Assembly: GCF_007922615.2 (NCBI RefSeq) | Contig: NZ_CP042301.2 | Coordinates: 2,418,001 to 2,482,000, forward strand | From: Nitratireductor mangrovi | Lineage (GTDB): Bacteria; Pseudomonadota; Alphaproteobacteria; Rhizobiales; Rhizobiaceae | Direction of reading: 5' to 3' | DNA: 64,000 bases | In this document: one piece after another, positions 25,469-32,218 of the stretch | How positions within the stretch are numbered: position 1 is the first letter of the stretch | How the letters are laid out: every line of letters starts with the position of its first letter | The notes under the pieces: generated by a model | Database searches by the model: none | Told to the model about the DNA's origin: nothing | The model's input: the letters and a program-made list of their open reading frames with translations, nothing else | Made by a program: the position numbers and the translations under genes

Positions 25469-26902
25469 ATGGCTGTTGCTGAAAGGGTCGGCTCCGCTCT
25501 CAGGAGCAGGGTCGGCCGCAGGCCGAACTTTCCGGCGCTTCTCAACGAAACCTTCGACAACCACGAGCGTGAAGGGCGCCGGCTGCAGATGCAGGGCCGC
25601 GTCGCCGCGCTGACCGTGATCTTCTTCCTGGTGGCGATCGTCGCCCCCTACCCCGATTTCCTCTATTATCAGGCACTGGTCGTCTTCTTCATCCTGACCG
25701 GCTTCGTTCCGGTGCTGATGGACCGCATCGGACGCCTCAAATCCTGGCACATGTATGTGTTCGTCACGCTCGATTTCGCGCTGATGACCTTCATGCTCAT
25801 TCATCCCAACCCGCTGTCGCCGGTCGAGTATCCGCCGCAATTCGCGCTCCGCTTCCAGACCTCGATCTATTTTTTCGTGCTGATTTCCAGCCTCGCCTTC
25901 TCGGACCAGCCCAAGCTGGTGCTTTGGGGGGGCTTCGTCGGCATCGTCTGCTGGCTAGTCGGCATCGCCTGGCTCGCGACCCTGCCCGGCAGCGTGATCT
26001 ATTCGCCGATCGGCGGCGGCGCCATGGACATCACTTCGCGCATCGCGCTGATCGCCGACCCGGAACTCGTCGACCTTTCCGTCGTCCTTCAGAACGTCGT
26101 CGTCTTCGCCATCGTCGCCGTGATCCTCGCGGCCGGCGTGTCGCGCTCGCGCCGGCTGGTATGGCGCTATGCCGCGCTGGAACGCCAGCGGCTGAACCTT
26201 GCGCGCTACTTTCCGCAGGCGACCGTCGACCAGCTCGCCCGCAACGACGTACCCTTGACCCAGATCCGCGAACTCAAGGCCGCGGTGCTTTTCGCCGACC
26301 TTGTCGGGTTCACGCGCTGGTCGGAGCGCCATACGCCGGCCGAGACGATCAGCCTCTTGCGCGAGGTCCACGGCCTGCTCGAAGAGGCGGTGTTCCGCCA
26401 CGGCGGCACGCTCGACAAGTTCATCGGCGACGGCATCATGGCCACCTTCGGCACGCCGGAGCCGCTGCCGCAGGATTCGCTCAACGCGGTCTCCTGCGTG
26501 AAGGCGATCATCGACGATATCGCCGGCCTCAATGCGCGGCGCCTGGCACGCGACGAGGAACCGGTTCAGGTGGCGGTAGGGCTGCATTACGGCCCGGTGG
26601 TCGTGGGCAATATCGGCACCGAACGCCGGCTGGAACTGGCCGTCGTCGGCGACACGGTCAACGCGGCGAGCCGGCTCGAGGAATCGACCCGCGCCCTCGG
26701 GCGCATGGCGGTGATCAGCGACGCTGTCGTCGCCGACGTCGTCGCGCGCTATCCCGAGGCCACCGACGGCCTCCTGCGGGGTTTCGACGCGCTCGGCGCC
26801 AACCATCTCGAAGGCCGCCGCCAGGACGTCGCCATCTGGGCGAGCAAGGAACGTCTGGTGCCCACCGACAGCCGGCCACCGCGCCGGCCGCTCAGAGCCT
26901 GA
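25469..26902 (+). CDS. Class III adenylate/guanylate cyclase with membrane domain
   Basis: 477 aa. Four to six hydrophobic helices occupy about residues 45-225. The cyclase domain starts near 265 with AAVLFADLVGFTRWSERHTP (first metal Asp), then GGTLDKFIGDGIMATFGTPE (substrate Lys and second metal Asp), and VVGDTVNAASRLEESTRALG (Asp-Thr pair plus transition-state Asn and Arg). The Lys/Asp pair favours ATP. Regulation is probably through the membrane domain. It is divergent from the CtrA-linked gene and convergent with the alpha/beta hydrolase. Confidence 0.9.
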   Translation: MAVAERVGSALRSRVGRRPNFPALLNETFDNHEREGRRLQMQGRVAALTVIFFLVAIVAPYPDFLYYQALVVFFILTGFVPVLMDRIGRLKSWHMYVFVTLDFALMTFMLIHPNPLSPVEYPPQFALRFQTSIYFFVLISSLAFSDQPKLVLWGGFVGIVCWLVGIAWLATLPGSVIYSPIGGGAMDITSRIALIADPELVDLSVVLQNVVVFAIVAVILAAGVSRSRRLVWRYAALERQRLNLARYFPQATVDQLARNDVPLTQIRELKAAVLFADLVGFTRWSERHTPAETISLLREVHGLLEEAVFRHGGTLDKFIGDGIMATFGTPEPLPQDSLNAVSCVKAIIDDIAGLNARRLARDEEPVQVAVGLHYGPVVVGNIGTERRLELAVVGDTVNAASRLEESTRALGRMAVISDAVVADVVARYPEATDGLLRGFDALGANHLEGRRQDVAIWASKERLVPTDSRPPRRPLRA

Positions 26903-26929
26903 GCGGCTGCGAACCGGACCGCAACGGCG

Positions 26930-27688
26930 TCAGCCAGGCCGACGGCGCAGGAACTCGACGATTTCGGCGGAGCGTTCGTCCGGCAGCATGTGGCCCGCCC
27001 CGGGCAGCGCCTCGAGCGCGAAGTTTGGCGGCAGATTGGCCGTGTGTTCGAACGGCAGGATGGCGTCCATCTCGCCCCAGAACACCGTGACCGGCATGCG
27101 AAGGGCCTCGAGCGATGCTGCGGGGATGACGCCCTGGCGGTCGCCCCGGAACAGATCGGCGGCGAAGGCGGAGAGCCTTTCGGCCTGACCGGCCTGCGAC
27201 ACCATGTTGGCATAATCGTCGATGGTTTCCGGCGCGATCGCGACACCGGGCGCGTACATTTCGGCAAGGCCCGTGGCGACATCCTCACGGGTTCGCGCCG
27301 CGGCGTAGGAGCGCAGATGCGCGGCGTTGATGGTCTCGCCATAGCCGCCCGGCGCCAGCAACGTCAGCGAGGCGACCCTTTCGGGCGCGAACAGCGCCAT
27401 CAGCGTCGCGACTGCGCCGCCCATGGAGTGGCCGACGACATGCGCCCTTTCGATGCCGCGCGCTTCGAGGTCGGCCAGCACCGCCCGCGCCGCCACCTTG
27501 GGCGGACCGGCGTCCGGAAAGTCGAGGGAACCGCCGTGACCGGGCAGATCGTAGGCGATGGTGCGGAACGTGCCGGAAAGGGCACCCTGGACGGCCTTCC
27601 AGACGAAATGGCCACCGGCGAAACCGTGCAGAAAGACGATTGTTTGCGGGCCGGAACCCGCCTCGAACGCGAAAAGCCTGTCGTTCAA
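26930..27688 (-). CDS. Alpha/beta-fold hydrolase
   Basis: 252 aa from a TTG start with AGGAG seven bases upstream. The oxyanion segment is FLHGFAGGHFVWKAV, the nucleophile elbow GHSMGGA, the acid lies in VFWGEMDAILP, and the catalytic His is in ALPGAGHMLPDE. It resembles 3-oxoadipate enol-lactonase or dihydrolipoamide-acyltransferase-like hydrolases, but the substrate cannot be assigned. It follows leuA on the same strand after 73 bases that contain a GC hairpin without a U tract. Confidence 0.85.
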   Translation of the reverse strand: MNDRLFAFEAGSGPQTIVFLHGFAGGHFVWKAVQGALSGTFRTIAYDLPGHGGSLDFPDAGPPKVAARAVLADLEARGIERAHVVGHSMGGAVATLMALFAPERVASLTLLAPGGYGETINAAHLRSYAAARTREDVATGLAEMYAPGVAIAPETIDDYANMVSQAGQAERLSAFAADLFRGDRQGVIPAASLEALRMPVTVFWGEMDAILPFEHTANLPPNFALEALPGAGHMLPDERSAEIVEFLRRRPG

Positions 27689-27761
27689 GCCGGGCTCCTT
27701 TTGGTTTTCGACGCGTCAGGTCGGGGCCGCCCCGCCCGCTGCGGGAGAGGCGGCCGGCCGG

Positions 27762-29465
27762 TTATCCGAGGATGCGGTTGGCGGCCGAGACCACGGCCTC
27801 GAGAGAGGCAGCGACGATGTTGGTGTTGACGCCAACGCCGAACAGCCGGCCATCCGGATATTCGACCTCGACATAGCTGATCGCCGCGGCATTGGAGCCG
27901 CGCTGCAGCGAATGTTCCGAATAGTCGAGGACGGAGAGCTGCACGCCGATATGGCGCGACAGCGCGTCGACGAACCCGTCGATCGGCCCGGTGCCGGTGC
28001 CCTGGATGGTCACTTCCCGGCCGCCGTCGGTGATCACCGCCTCGACGACGCGGCGTCCCTTGGCCGCGGTGTCGGGATAGGTGTGGTGGTCGACATATTT
28101 GAGCCGCGCGCCGGGCTGCTCGACATAGACCTCCATGAAGCTGTCATGGATGCGTTTCGACGGCAGTTCCTTGCCCTCGGCGTCGGTGATCTGCTGCACC
28201 ACCTTGGAGAACTCGACCTGCAGGTTGCGCGGCAGGTTGATGCCATAATCGGCCTGCAGAACATAGGCGATGCCACCCTTGCCCGACTGCGAGTTGATGC
28301 GGATGATCGCCTCGTAGGTGCGGCCGACATCGGCCGGGTCGATCGGCAGGTAGGGAACCTCCCAGAGCTCCTTGTTGGCCTTCTTGATCGCCTTCATGCC
28401 CTTGTTGATGGCGTCCTGGTGCGAGCCGGAAAAGGCCGTGTAGACCAGTTCGCCGACATAGGGATGGCGCTCGGGGATCTTCATCTGGTTCGAATATTCG
28501 AACACGTCCTTCATGCGCGTGATGTCGGTGCAGTCGAGCAGCGGGTCGACGCCCTGGGTGTACATGTTGAGCGCCAGCGTCACGATGTCGACATTGCCGG
28601 TGCGCTCGCCATTGCCGAACAGCGTGCCCTCGACGCGGTCGGCGCCCGCCATCAAGCCGAGCTCGGTCGCGGCGATGCCGGTGCCGCGGTCGTTGTGCGG
28701 GTGCAGGGACACGATCAGGCTGTCGCGGCGGTCGAGCTGGCGGCACATCCACTCGATCTGGTCGGCATAGATGTTGGGCGTCGACATCTCGACGGTCGCC
28801 GGCAGGTTGATGATCAGCGGATGGTCGGGCGTCGGGTCGACGATCTCGGTCACCGCGTTGCAGATTTCCAGCGCCACTTCGAGCTCGGTGCCGGTGAAGC
28901 TTTCCGGCGAATACTGGAAGCGGTAGCCGCCGCCGGCCTTGGCCGCCATGTCGGTGATCATCTTGGCCGCGTCGGTGGCGATGCCGCGGATGCCGGCGAC
29001 GTCCTTCTCGAACACGACCCGGCGCTGCAACTCGCTGGTGGAATTATAAAAATGCACGATCGGGTTCACCGAGCCCTCGAGCGATTCGAAGGTGCGCGCG
29101 ATCAGCTCCGGCCGGCACTGCACCAGCACCTGCAGGCTGACGTCGGCCGGCACCCCGCCCTCCTCGATCGCCCAGCGGGCGAAGTCGAAATCGGTCTGCG
29201 AGGCCGACGGAAAGCCGATCTCGATCTCCTTGAAGCCCATGTCGAGCAGCAGGCGGAACATGCGCGCCTTGCGCTCGTGGCCCATGGGGTCGATCAGCGC
29301 CTGGTTGCCGTCGCGCAGATCGACCGAACACCAGATCGGCGCCTTCTCGATGCGTTTGGCCGGCCATGTGCGATCGGCGAGGCCGACAGCCGGATAGGGC
29401 TGGTATTTGCGCGCCGCGTCCGGCATGCCGACCGGCGCTTGTCTGATGGGGGATTGTTCGTTCAT
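27762..29465 (-). CDS. leuA: 2-Isopropylmalate synthase
   Basis: 567 aa, the longer (LeuA class II) form. Condenses 2-ketoisovalerate with acetyl-CoA as the first step of leucine synthesis. The HMGL-like catalytic motif is WCSVDLRDGNQALIDPMGHE, and the second motif SLHPHNDRGTGIAATELGLM carries the metal His pair. The C-terminal LeuA dimer/allosteric domain follows the TIM barrel (GTGTGPIDGFVDALS, RGSNAAAISYVEVE). The start MNEQSPIRQAP was preferred over a 17-codon longer frame. A leucine-rich leader peptide precedes it. Confidence 0.95.
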   Translation of the reverse strand: MNEQSPIRQAPVGMPDAARKYQPYPAVGLADRTWPAKRIEKAPIWCSVDLRDGNQALIDPMGHERKARMFRLLLDMGFKEIEIGFPSASQTDFDFARWAIEEGGVPADVSLQVLVQCRPELIARTFESLEGSVNPIVHFYNSTSELQRRVVFEKDVAGIRGIATDAAKMITDMAAKAGGGYRFQYSPESFTGTELEVALEICNAVTEIVDPTPDHPLIINLPATVEMSTPNIYADQIEWMCRQLDRRDSLIVSLHPHNDRGTGIAATELGLMAGADRVEGTLFGNGERTGNVDIVTLALNMYTQGVDPLLDCTDITRMKDVFEYSNQMKIPERHPYVGELVYTAFSGSHQDAINKGMKAIKKANKELWEVPYLPIDPADVGRTYEAIIRINSQSGKGGIAYVLQADYGINLPRNLQVEFSKVVQQITDAEGKELPSKRIHDSFMEVYVEQPGARLKYVDHHTYPDTAAKGRRVVEAVITDGGREVTIQGTGTGPIDGFVDALSRHIGVQLSVLDYSEHSLQRGSNAAAISYVEVEYPDGRLFGVGVNTNIVAASLEAVVSAANRILG

Positions 29466-29555
29466 CGTCTCGTCTCCCGCGCCGCCGGCGAAGGGCGGTC
29501 CCGTCGCGTGGCGCAAATCTCGGTTTCGTCGTGCTGTTTGTGCGAGGAGCAGCAG

Positions 29556-29604
29556 GCCCGGTCAGGCATATCGACCGCCGGGCGCTCCTTCAGCGGACCC
29601 GGCG
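29556..29604 (-). promoter_or_regulatory. leuA leader: Candidate attenuator pairings upstream of leuA
   Basis: On the leader RNA, segment 1 (29604-29598, CGCCGGG) can pair with segment 2 (29582-29576, CCCGGCG). Segment 2 can instead pair with segment 3 (29583-29578 GCCCGG with 29561-29556 CCGGGC). The two stems are mutually exclusive, and segment 1 overlaps the end of the leader ORF, where a stalled or released ribosome would mask it. I see no poly-U terminator, so the output (transcription or translation) is uncertain. Confidence 0.45.
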
Positions 29605-29712
29605 ATCGCCGATAAGGCCGAGAAGCAGGAGGGTCGAGGAAAGCGCGCGCACCGTCGCCTGCGCGGAAAAGGCGCGCGCGGCATAACCGGTCTCGATGCG
29701 GGCGGAAGACAT
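29590..29712 (-). CDS. Leucine-rich leader peptide for leuA
   Basis: 40 aa ORF, below the usual calling threshold. Its C-terminal part reads SSTLLLLGLIGDRRVR: four consecutive Leu codons (28-31) plus Leu33, as in leucine-operon leader peptides. It ends 124 bases before leuA. Its promoter places the start of transcription within a few bases of the ATG, so the peptide would be translated almost leaderless, as known for Sinorhizobium meliloti trpL. The expected role is sensing of charged tRNA-Leu. Inference from sequence only. Confidence 0.7.
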   Translation of the reverse strand: MSSARIETGYAARAFSAQATVRALSSTLLLLGLIGDRRVR

Positions 29713-29720
29713 GCCGAGAC

Positions 29721-29749
29721 GTATAGCGGCGCCGTGATGGCAAGGCAAG
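29721..29749 (-). promoter_or_regulatory. leuA leader promoter
   Basis: -35 CTTGCC (29749-29744), a 17-base spacer and -10 CTATAC (29726-29721). Predicted transcription start around 29714, only a couple of bases before the leader ATG at 29712. Confidence 0.6.
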
Positions 29750-29825
29750 CGGCGGATTTTCAGACGTCACCGGTTGGCAGTATGCTCTGCGCCAAGCGCC
29801 GCAAACTCCAGCCTCAACCTACGCC

Positions 29826-30113
29826 ATGACCTACGCTGCCAAGATTATCCTCCATACACCACTGACCGACCCGTCCCGCCTGCCGGCCTTCGTGGAAGAC
29901 TGCTTGGCGGACGGTGTGTCGCTGATAGCCGTCGTCGGCAAGGACGCCCATGCCGTCGAGGACAAGATCGATTGGCTGATCATCGGCGACGGAGATGAAG
30001 ATTGCTTCATCGTCACTTCCGCACACGCGGACGAAACCATCGAGGACGTGCTCGTTTTCGCGTCGGCGTTCAATGCGGAATCCGGTGGCGAGATCGAAGA
30101 GGTGCGCATCTAG
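29826..30113 (+). CDS. Hypothetical protein, 95 aa
   Basis: Acidic soluble protein with a regular alternating pattern: YAAKIILHTPLTDPSRLPAF, GVSLIAVVGKDAHAVEDKID, WLIIGDGDEDCFIVTSAHAD. It looks like a small alpha/beta domain, and the reading on this strand is clearly better than the antisense frames. No family recognised. It lies between the leu promoter (divergent) and the DUF2019 array, 76 bases before the first copy. Confidence 0.75.
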   Translation: MTYAAKIILHTPLTDPSRLPAFVEDCLADGVSLIAVVGKDAHAVEDKIDWLIIGDGDEDCFIVTSAHADETIEDVLVFASAFNAESGGEIEEVRI

Positions 30114-30189
30114 TCCGCCCGGCAAGTGCGATCGCCGGCTTTCATCGACTTGTGGTAGCATGCCTCTGTGCCGATCGCTCGGAGGTGGC

Positions 30190-30555
30190 ATGACCAGGCT
30201 GAACAACACGCCGCTCGACACGCTGATTTCAAGTTTCATCGAGATCGGCGTTGCCCAGGCCGATGCGCTCGACGCATTCGACACCCGCAGGTTCAACCGC
30301 CTGTACGACCGCGAGGACGAGATCGTGAACGAGTTGCGCGCCCGGCCCGGCGACCAGCGCCGCGTCCTGCTCACGCTTTTCAACCACCCGAACATGCAGG
30401 TGCGCCTCAACGCGGCTAAGTCGACGCTTGCCGTTGCGCCGCAGGAAGCCCGCGCGCAACTCAGGGCGATCCAGGAATCGCAACGCTTCCCGCAGGCCGG
30501 CGACGCCGGCATGTCGCTGTGGAACCTGGAGAAAGGGTATTTCCGCCCCGAATAG
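30190..30555 (+). CDS. DUF2019 protein, tandem copy 1
   Basis: 121 aa with GGAGG upstream. The DUF2019 pattern is LISSFIEIGVAQADALDAFD, FNRLYDREDEIVNELRARPG, LLTLFNHPNMQVRLNAAKST and the C-terminal MSLWNLEKGYFRPE. The helical pairs with NMQVRLNAAKSTLAVAPQEA resemble a HEAT-like repeat. Function unknown. Nearly identical to copy 3: 18 base differences over about 327 by my count, four of them changing amino acids in the shared part. Much less similar to copy 2, which lies between. Confidence 0.85.
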   Translation: MTRLNNTPLDTLISSFIEIGVAQADALDAFDTRRFNRLYDREDEIVNELRARPGDQRRVLLTLFNHPNMQVRLNAAKSTLAVAPQEARAQLRAIQESQRFPQAGDAGMSLWNLEKGYFRPE

Positions 30556-30557
30556 CC

Positions 30558-30929
30558 ATGGCCAAACCGAACTTCGCCGCGATGACCCCTGCAGAACTGG
30601 TCGAGCGTTTCGTCGAGATCGGCATCGCGCAAGCCGATGCGCTCGAAGAGTTTGACACCGGCAGGTTCAACCGGCTTTTCGACGCCATGCGCGCGGTGAG
30701 CGACGAACTGAAGCACCGCGAACCGGACGGGCGCACGGCCCTTGTCGCACTTCTTGGTCATCCGAATGCGCAGGTCCGCATCAAGGCCGCCAAGCACACG
30801 CTGGCGATCGCCCCCGACGCGGCCCGTCAGACCCTCGAGGAACTGAGCGCATCGGGGCGCCAGCCGCAGGCACTCGAGGCGGGCATGTCACTCTGGAACC
30901 TCGAACAGGGCGTGTTCCGCCCCGAATAG
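30558..30929 (+). CDS. DUF2019 protein, tandem copy 2
   Basis: 123 aa, starting two bases after the copy 1 stop. Same architecture (ELVERFVEIGIAQADALEEF, FNRLFDAMRAVSDELKHREP, LGHPNAQVRIKAAKHTLAIA, MSLWNLEQGVFRPE) but clearly diverged from copies 1 and 3 at both DNA and protein level. The conserved core is the E-I-G-x-A-Q-A-D-A-L segment and the MSLWNLE-x-G-x-FRPE tail. Confidence 0.85.
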   Translation: MAKPNFAAMTPAELVERFVEIGIAQADALEEFDTGRFNRLFDAMRAVSDELKHREPDGRTALVALLGHPNAQVRIKAAKHTLAIAPDAARQTLEELSASGRQPQALEAGMSLWNLEQGVFRPE

Positions 30930-30931
30930 CG

Positions 30932-31303
30932 ATGAGCAAACCGAGCGTCACTTCGATGAGAATAACCCAACTCGTCCAGCGTTTCATCGAGATCGGCGTT
31001 GCCCAGGCCGATGCGCTCGACGCATTCGACACCCGCAAGTTCAATCGCCTCTACGACCGTAAGGCCGAGATCGTGAACGAGTTGCGCGCCCGGCCGGGCG
31101 ACCAGCGCCGCGTCCTGCTCACGCTTTTCAACCACCCGAACATGCAGGTGCGCCTCAACGCGGCAAAGTCGACTCTTGCCGTTGCACCGCAGGAAGCCCG
31201 CGCGCAATTGCGGGCAATCCAGGAATCGCAACGCTTCCCGCAGGCCGGCGACGCCGGCATGTCTCTGTGGAACCTGGAGAAAGGGCACTTCCGTCCCGAA
31301 TAG
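30932..31303 (+). CDS. DUF2019 protein, tandem copy 3
   Basis: 123 aa, starting two bases after the copy 2 stop. From FIEIGVAQADALDAFDTRKF onward it is almost the same as copy 1, while its first 14 residues (MSKPSVTSMRITQL) differ and resemble the copy 2 start (MAKP). This looks like recent duplication or gene conversion with copy 1 over a chimeric 5' end. Three-gene operon; no toxin or partner gene adjoins it. Confidence 0.85.
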   Translation: MSKPSVTSMRITQLVQRFIEIGVAQADALDAFDTRKFNRLYDRKAEIVNELRARPGDQRRVLLTLFNHPNMQVRLNAAKSTLAVAPQEARAQLRAIQESQRFPQAGDAGMSLWNLEKGHFRPE

Positions 31304-31326
31304 CGCCACTGGTGCGATTCCACCCC

Positions 31327-31356
31327 TTGAACTCGCCAACATACTCGGTAGTATGT
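31327..31356 (+). promoter_or_regulatory. Promoter with TetR-type operator before pcaD/pim genes
   Basis: -35 TTGAAC (31327-31332) and -10 TAGTAT (31349-31354), spacer 16. The -10 lies inside a perfect dyad ACATACT-CGGT-AGTATGT (31339-31356), the size and style of TetR-family operators that control acyl-CoA genes. No regulator gene is present next to it. It is 23 bases before the enol-lactonase ATG. Confidence 0.6.
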
Positions 31357-31378
31357 CGGTGATCAGGGAGGACAATCG

Positions 31379-32173
31379 ATGGCATTCGTGCGCGCCAACG
31401 GCGTCGTGCTGCATCATGAGGATCGCGGCGGAACCGACCGCCCGGTGCTGGTCTTTGCCAATTCGCTCGGCACCGACTTCCGCATCTGGGACGATGTCGT
31501 GGCGCGGCTGGGCGACGCTTTCCGCTTCATCCGCTACGACAAGCGCGGCCACGGCCTGTCCGAGGCCACGCCGGCGCCCTACGCGATCGACGACCATGTC
31601 GGCGACCTCGAGGCGCTGCTTGCCCATCTCGGCGTCAGCGCCTGCACGGTGGTCGGGCTTTCCGTCGGCGGCATGATCGCGCAAGGCCTTGCCGCCAGGC
31701 GTCCCGACCTCGTCAAGGCGATGGTCTTGTGCGACACCGCCCACAAGATCGGCACCGCCGAAATGTGGAACCAGCGCATCGACGGCGTGACGAAGAACGG
31801 CATCGCCTCTCTCGCCGACGGCATCATGGAGCGCTGGTTCACCCCGGCCTACCGCAGCCCGGACAATGCCGACTTCGTCGGTTATGTCGCCATGCTGACG
31901 CGCACCACCGTCGACGGTTATGCCGGCACCTGCGCGGCGCTGCGCGATGCCGACTTCACCGAAAGCACGGCCTCGCTTCGGCTGCCGACCCTGTGCATGG
32001 TCGGCGACCAGGACGGCTCGACGCCGCCCGATCTGGTGCGCTCCACGGCGGACCTGATCCCGGACGCGGCCTTCGAGATCGTCGGCAATGCCGGGCACCT
32101 GCCCTGCATCGAACAGCCGGATGCCGTTGCCCGGTTGATTTCCAACTTTCACAACCACGCCTTCAGGGCGTAG
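31379..32173 (+). CDS. pcaD: 3-Oxoadipate enol-lactonase
   Basis: 264 aa alpha/beta hydrolase. Hydrolyses 3-oxoadipate enol-lactone to 3-oxoadipate in the beta-ketoadipate pathway. The nucleophile is S95 (VVGLSVGGMIAQGLAARRPD), the acid Asp lies in MVGDQDGSTPP and the His in VGNAGHLPCIEQPDAV. LPCIEQPDAVARLI is typical of PcaD. No other pca genes adjoin. Here it sits upstream of the dicarboxylate beta-oxidation genes, so a related lactone or ester is possible. Confidence 0.8.
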   Translation: MAFVRANGVVLHHEDRGGTDRPVLVFANSLGTDFRIWDDVVARLGDAFRFIRYDKRGHGLSEATPAPYAIDDHVGDLEALLAHLGVSACTVVGLSVGGMIAQGLAARRPDLVKAMVLCDTAHKIGTAEMWNQRIDGVTKNGIASLADGIMERWFTPAYRSPDNADFVGYVAMLTRTTVDGYAGTCAALRDADFTESTASLRLPTLCMVGDQDGSTPPDLVRSTADLIPDAAFEIVGNAGHLPCIEQPDAVARLISNFHNHAFRA

Positions 32174-32218
32174 AACGGACCATCCGGCGCCGCAGAAGCC
32201 CGGCCAGGGAGGAATTCG

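Noticed and set aside
30190..31303. Possible CRISPR or short tandem repeat because of strongly repeated DNA
   Set aside because: The repeat unit is a full protein-coding gene of about 370 bases, not a short repeat-spacer structure.
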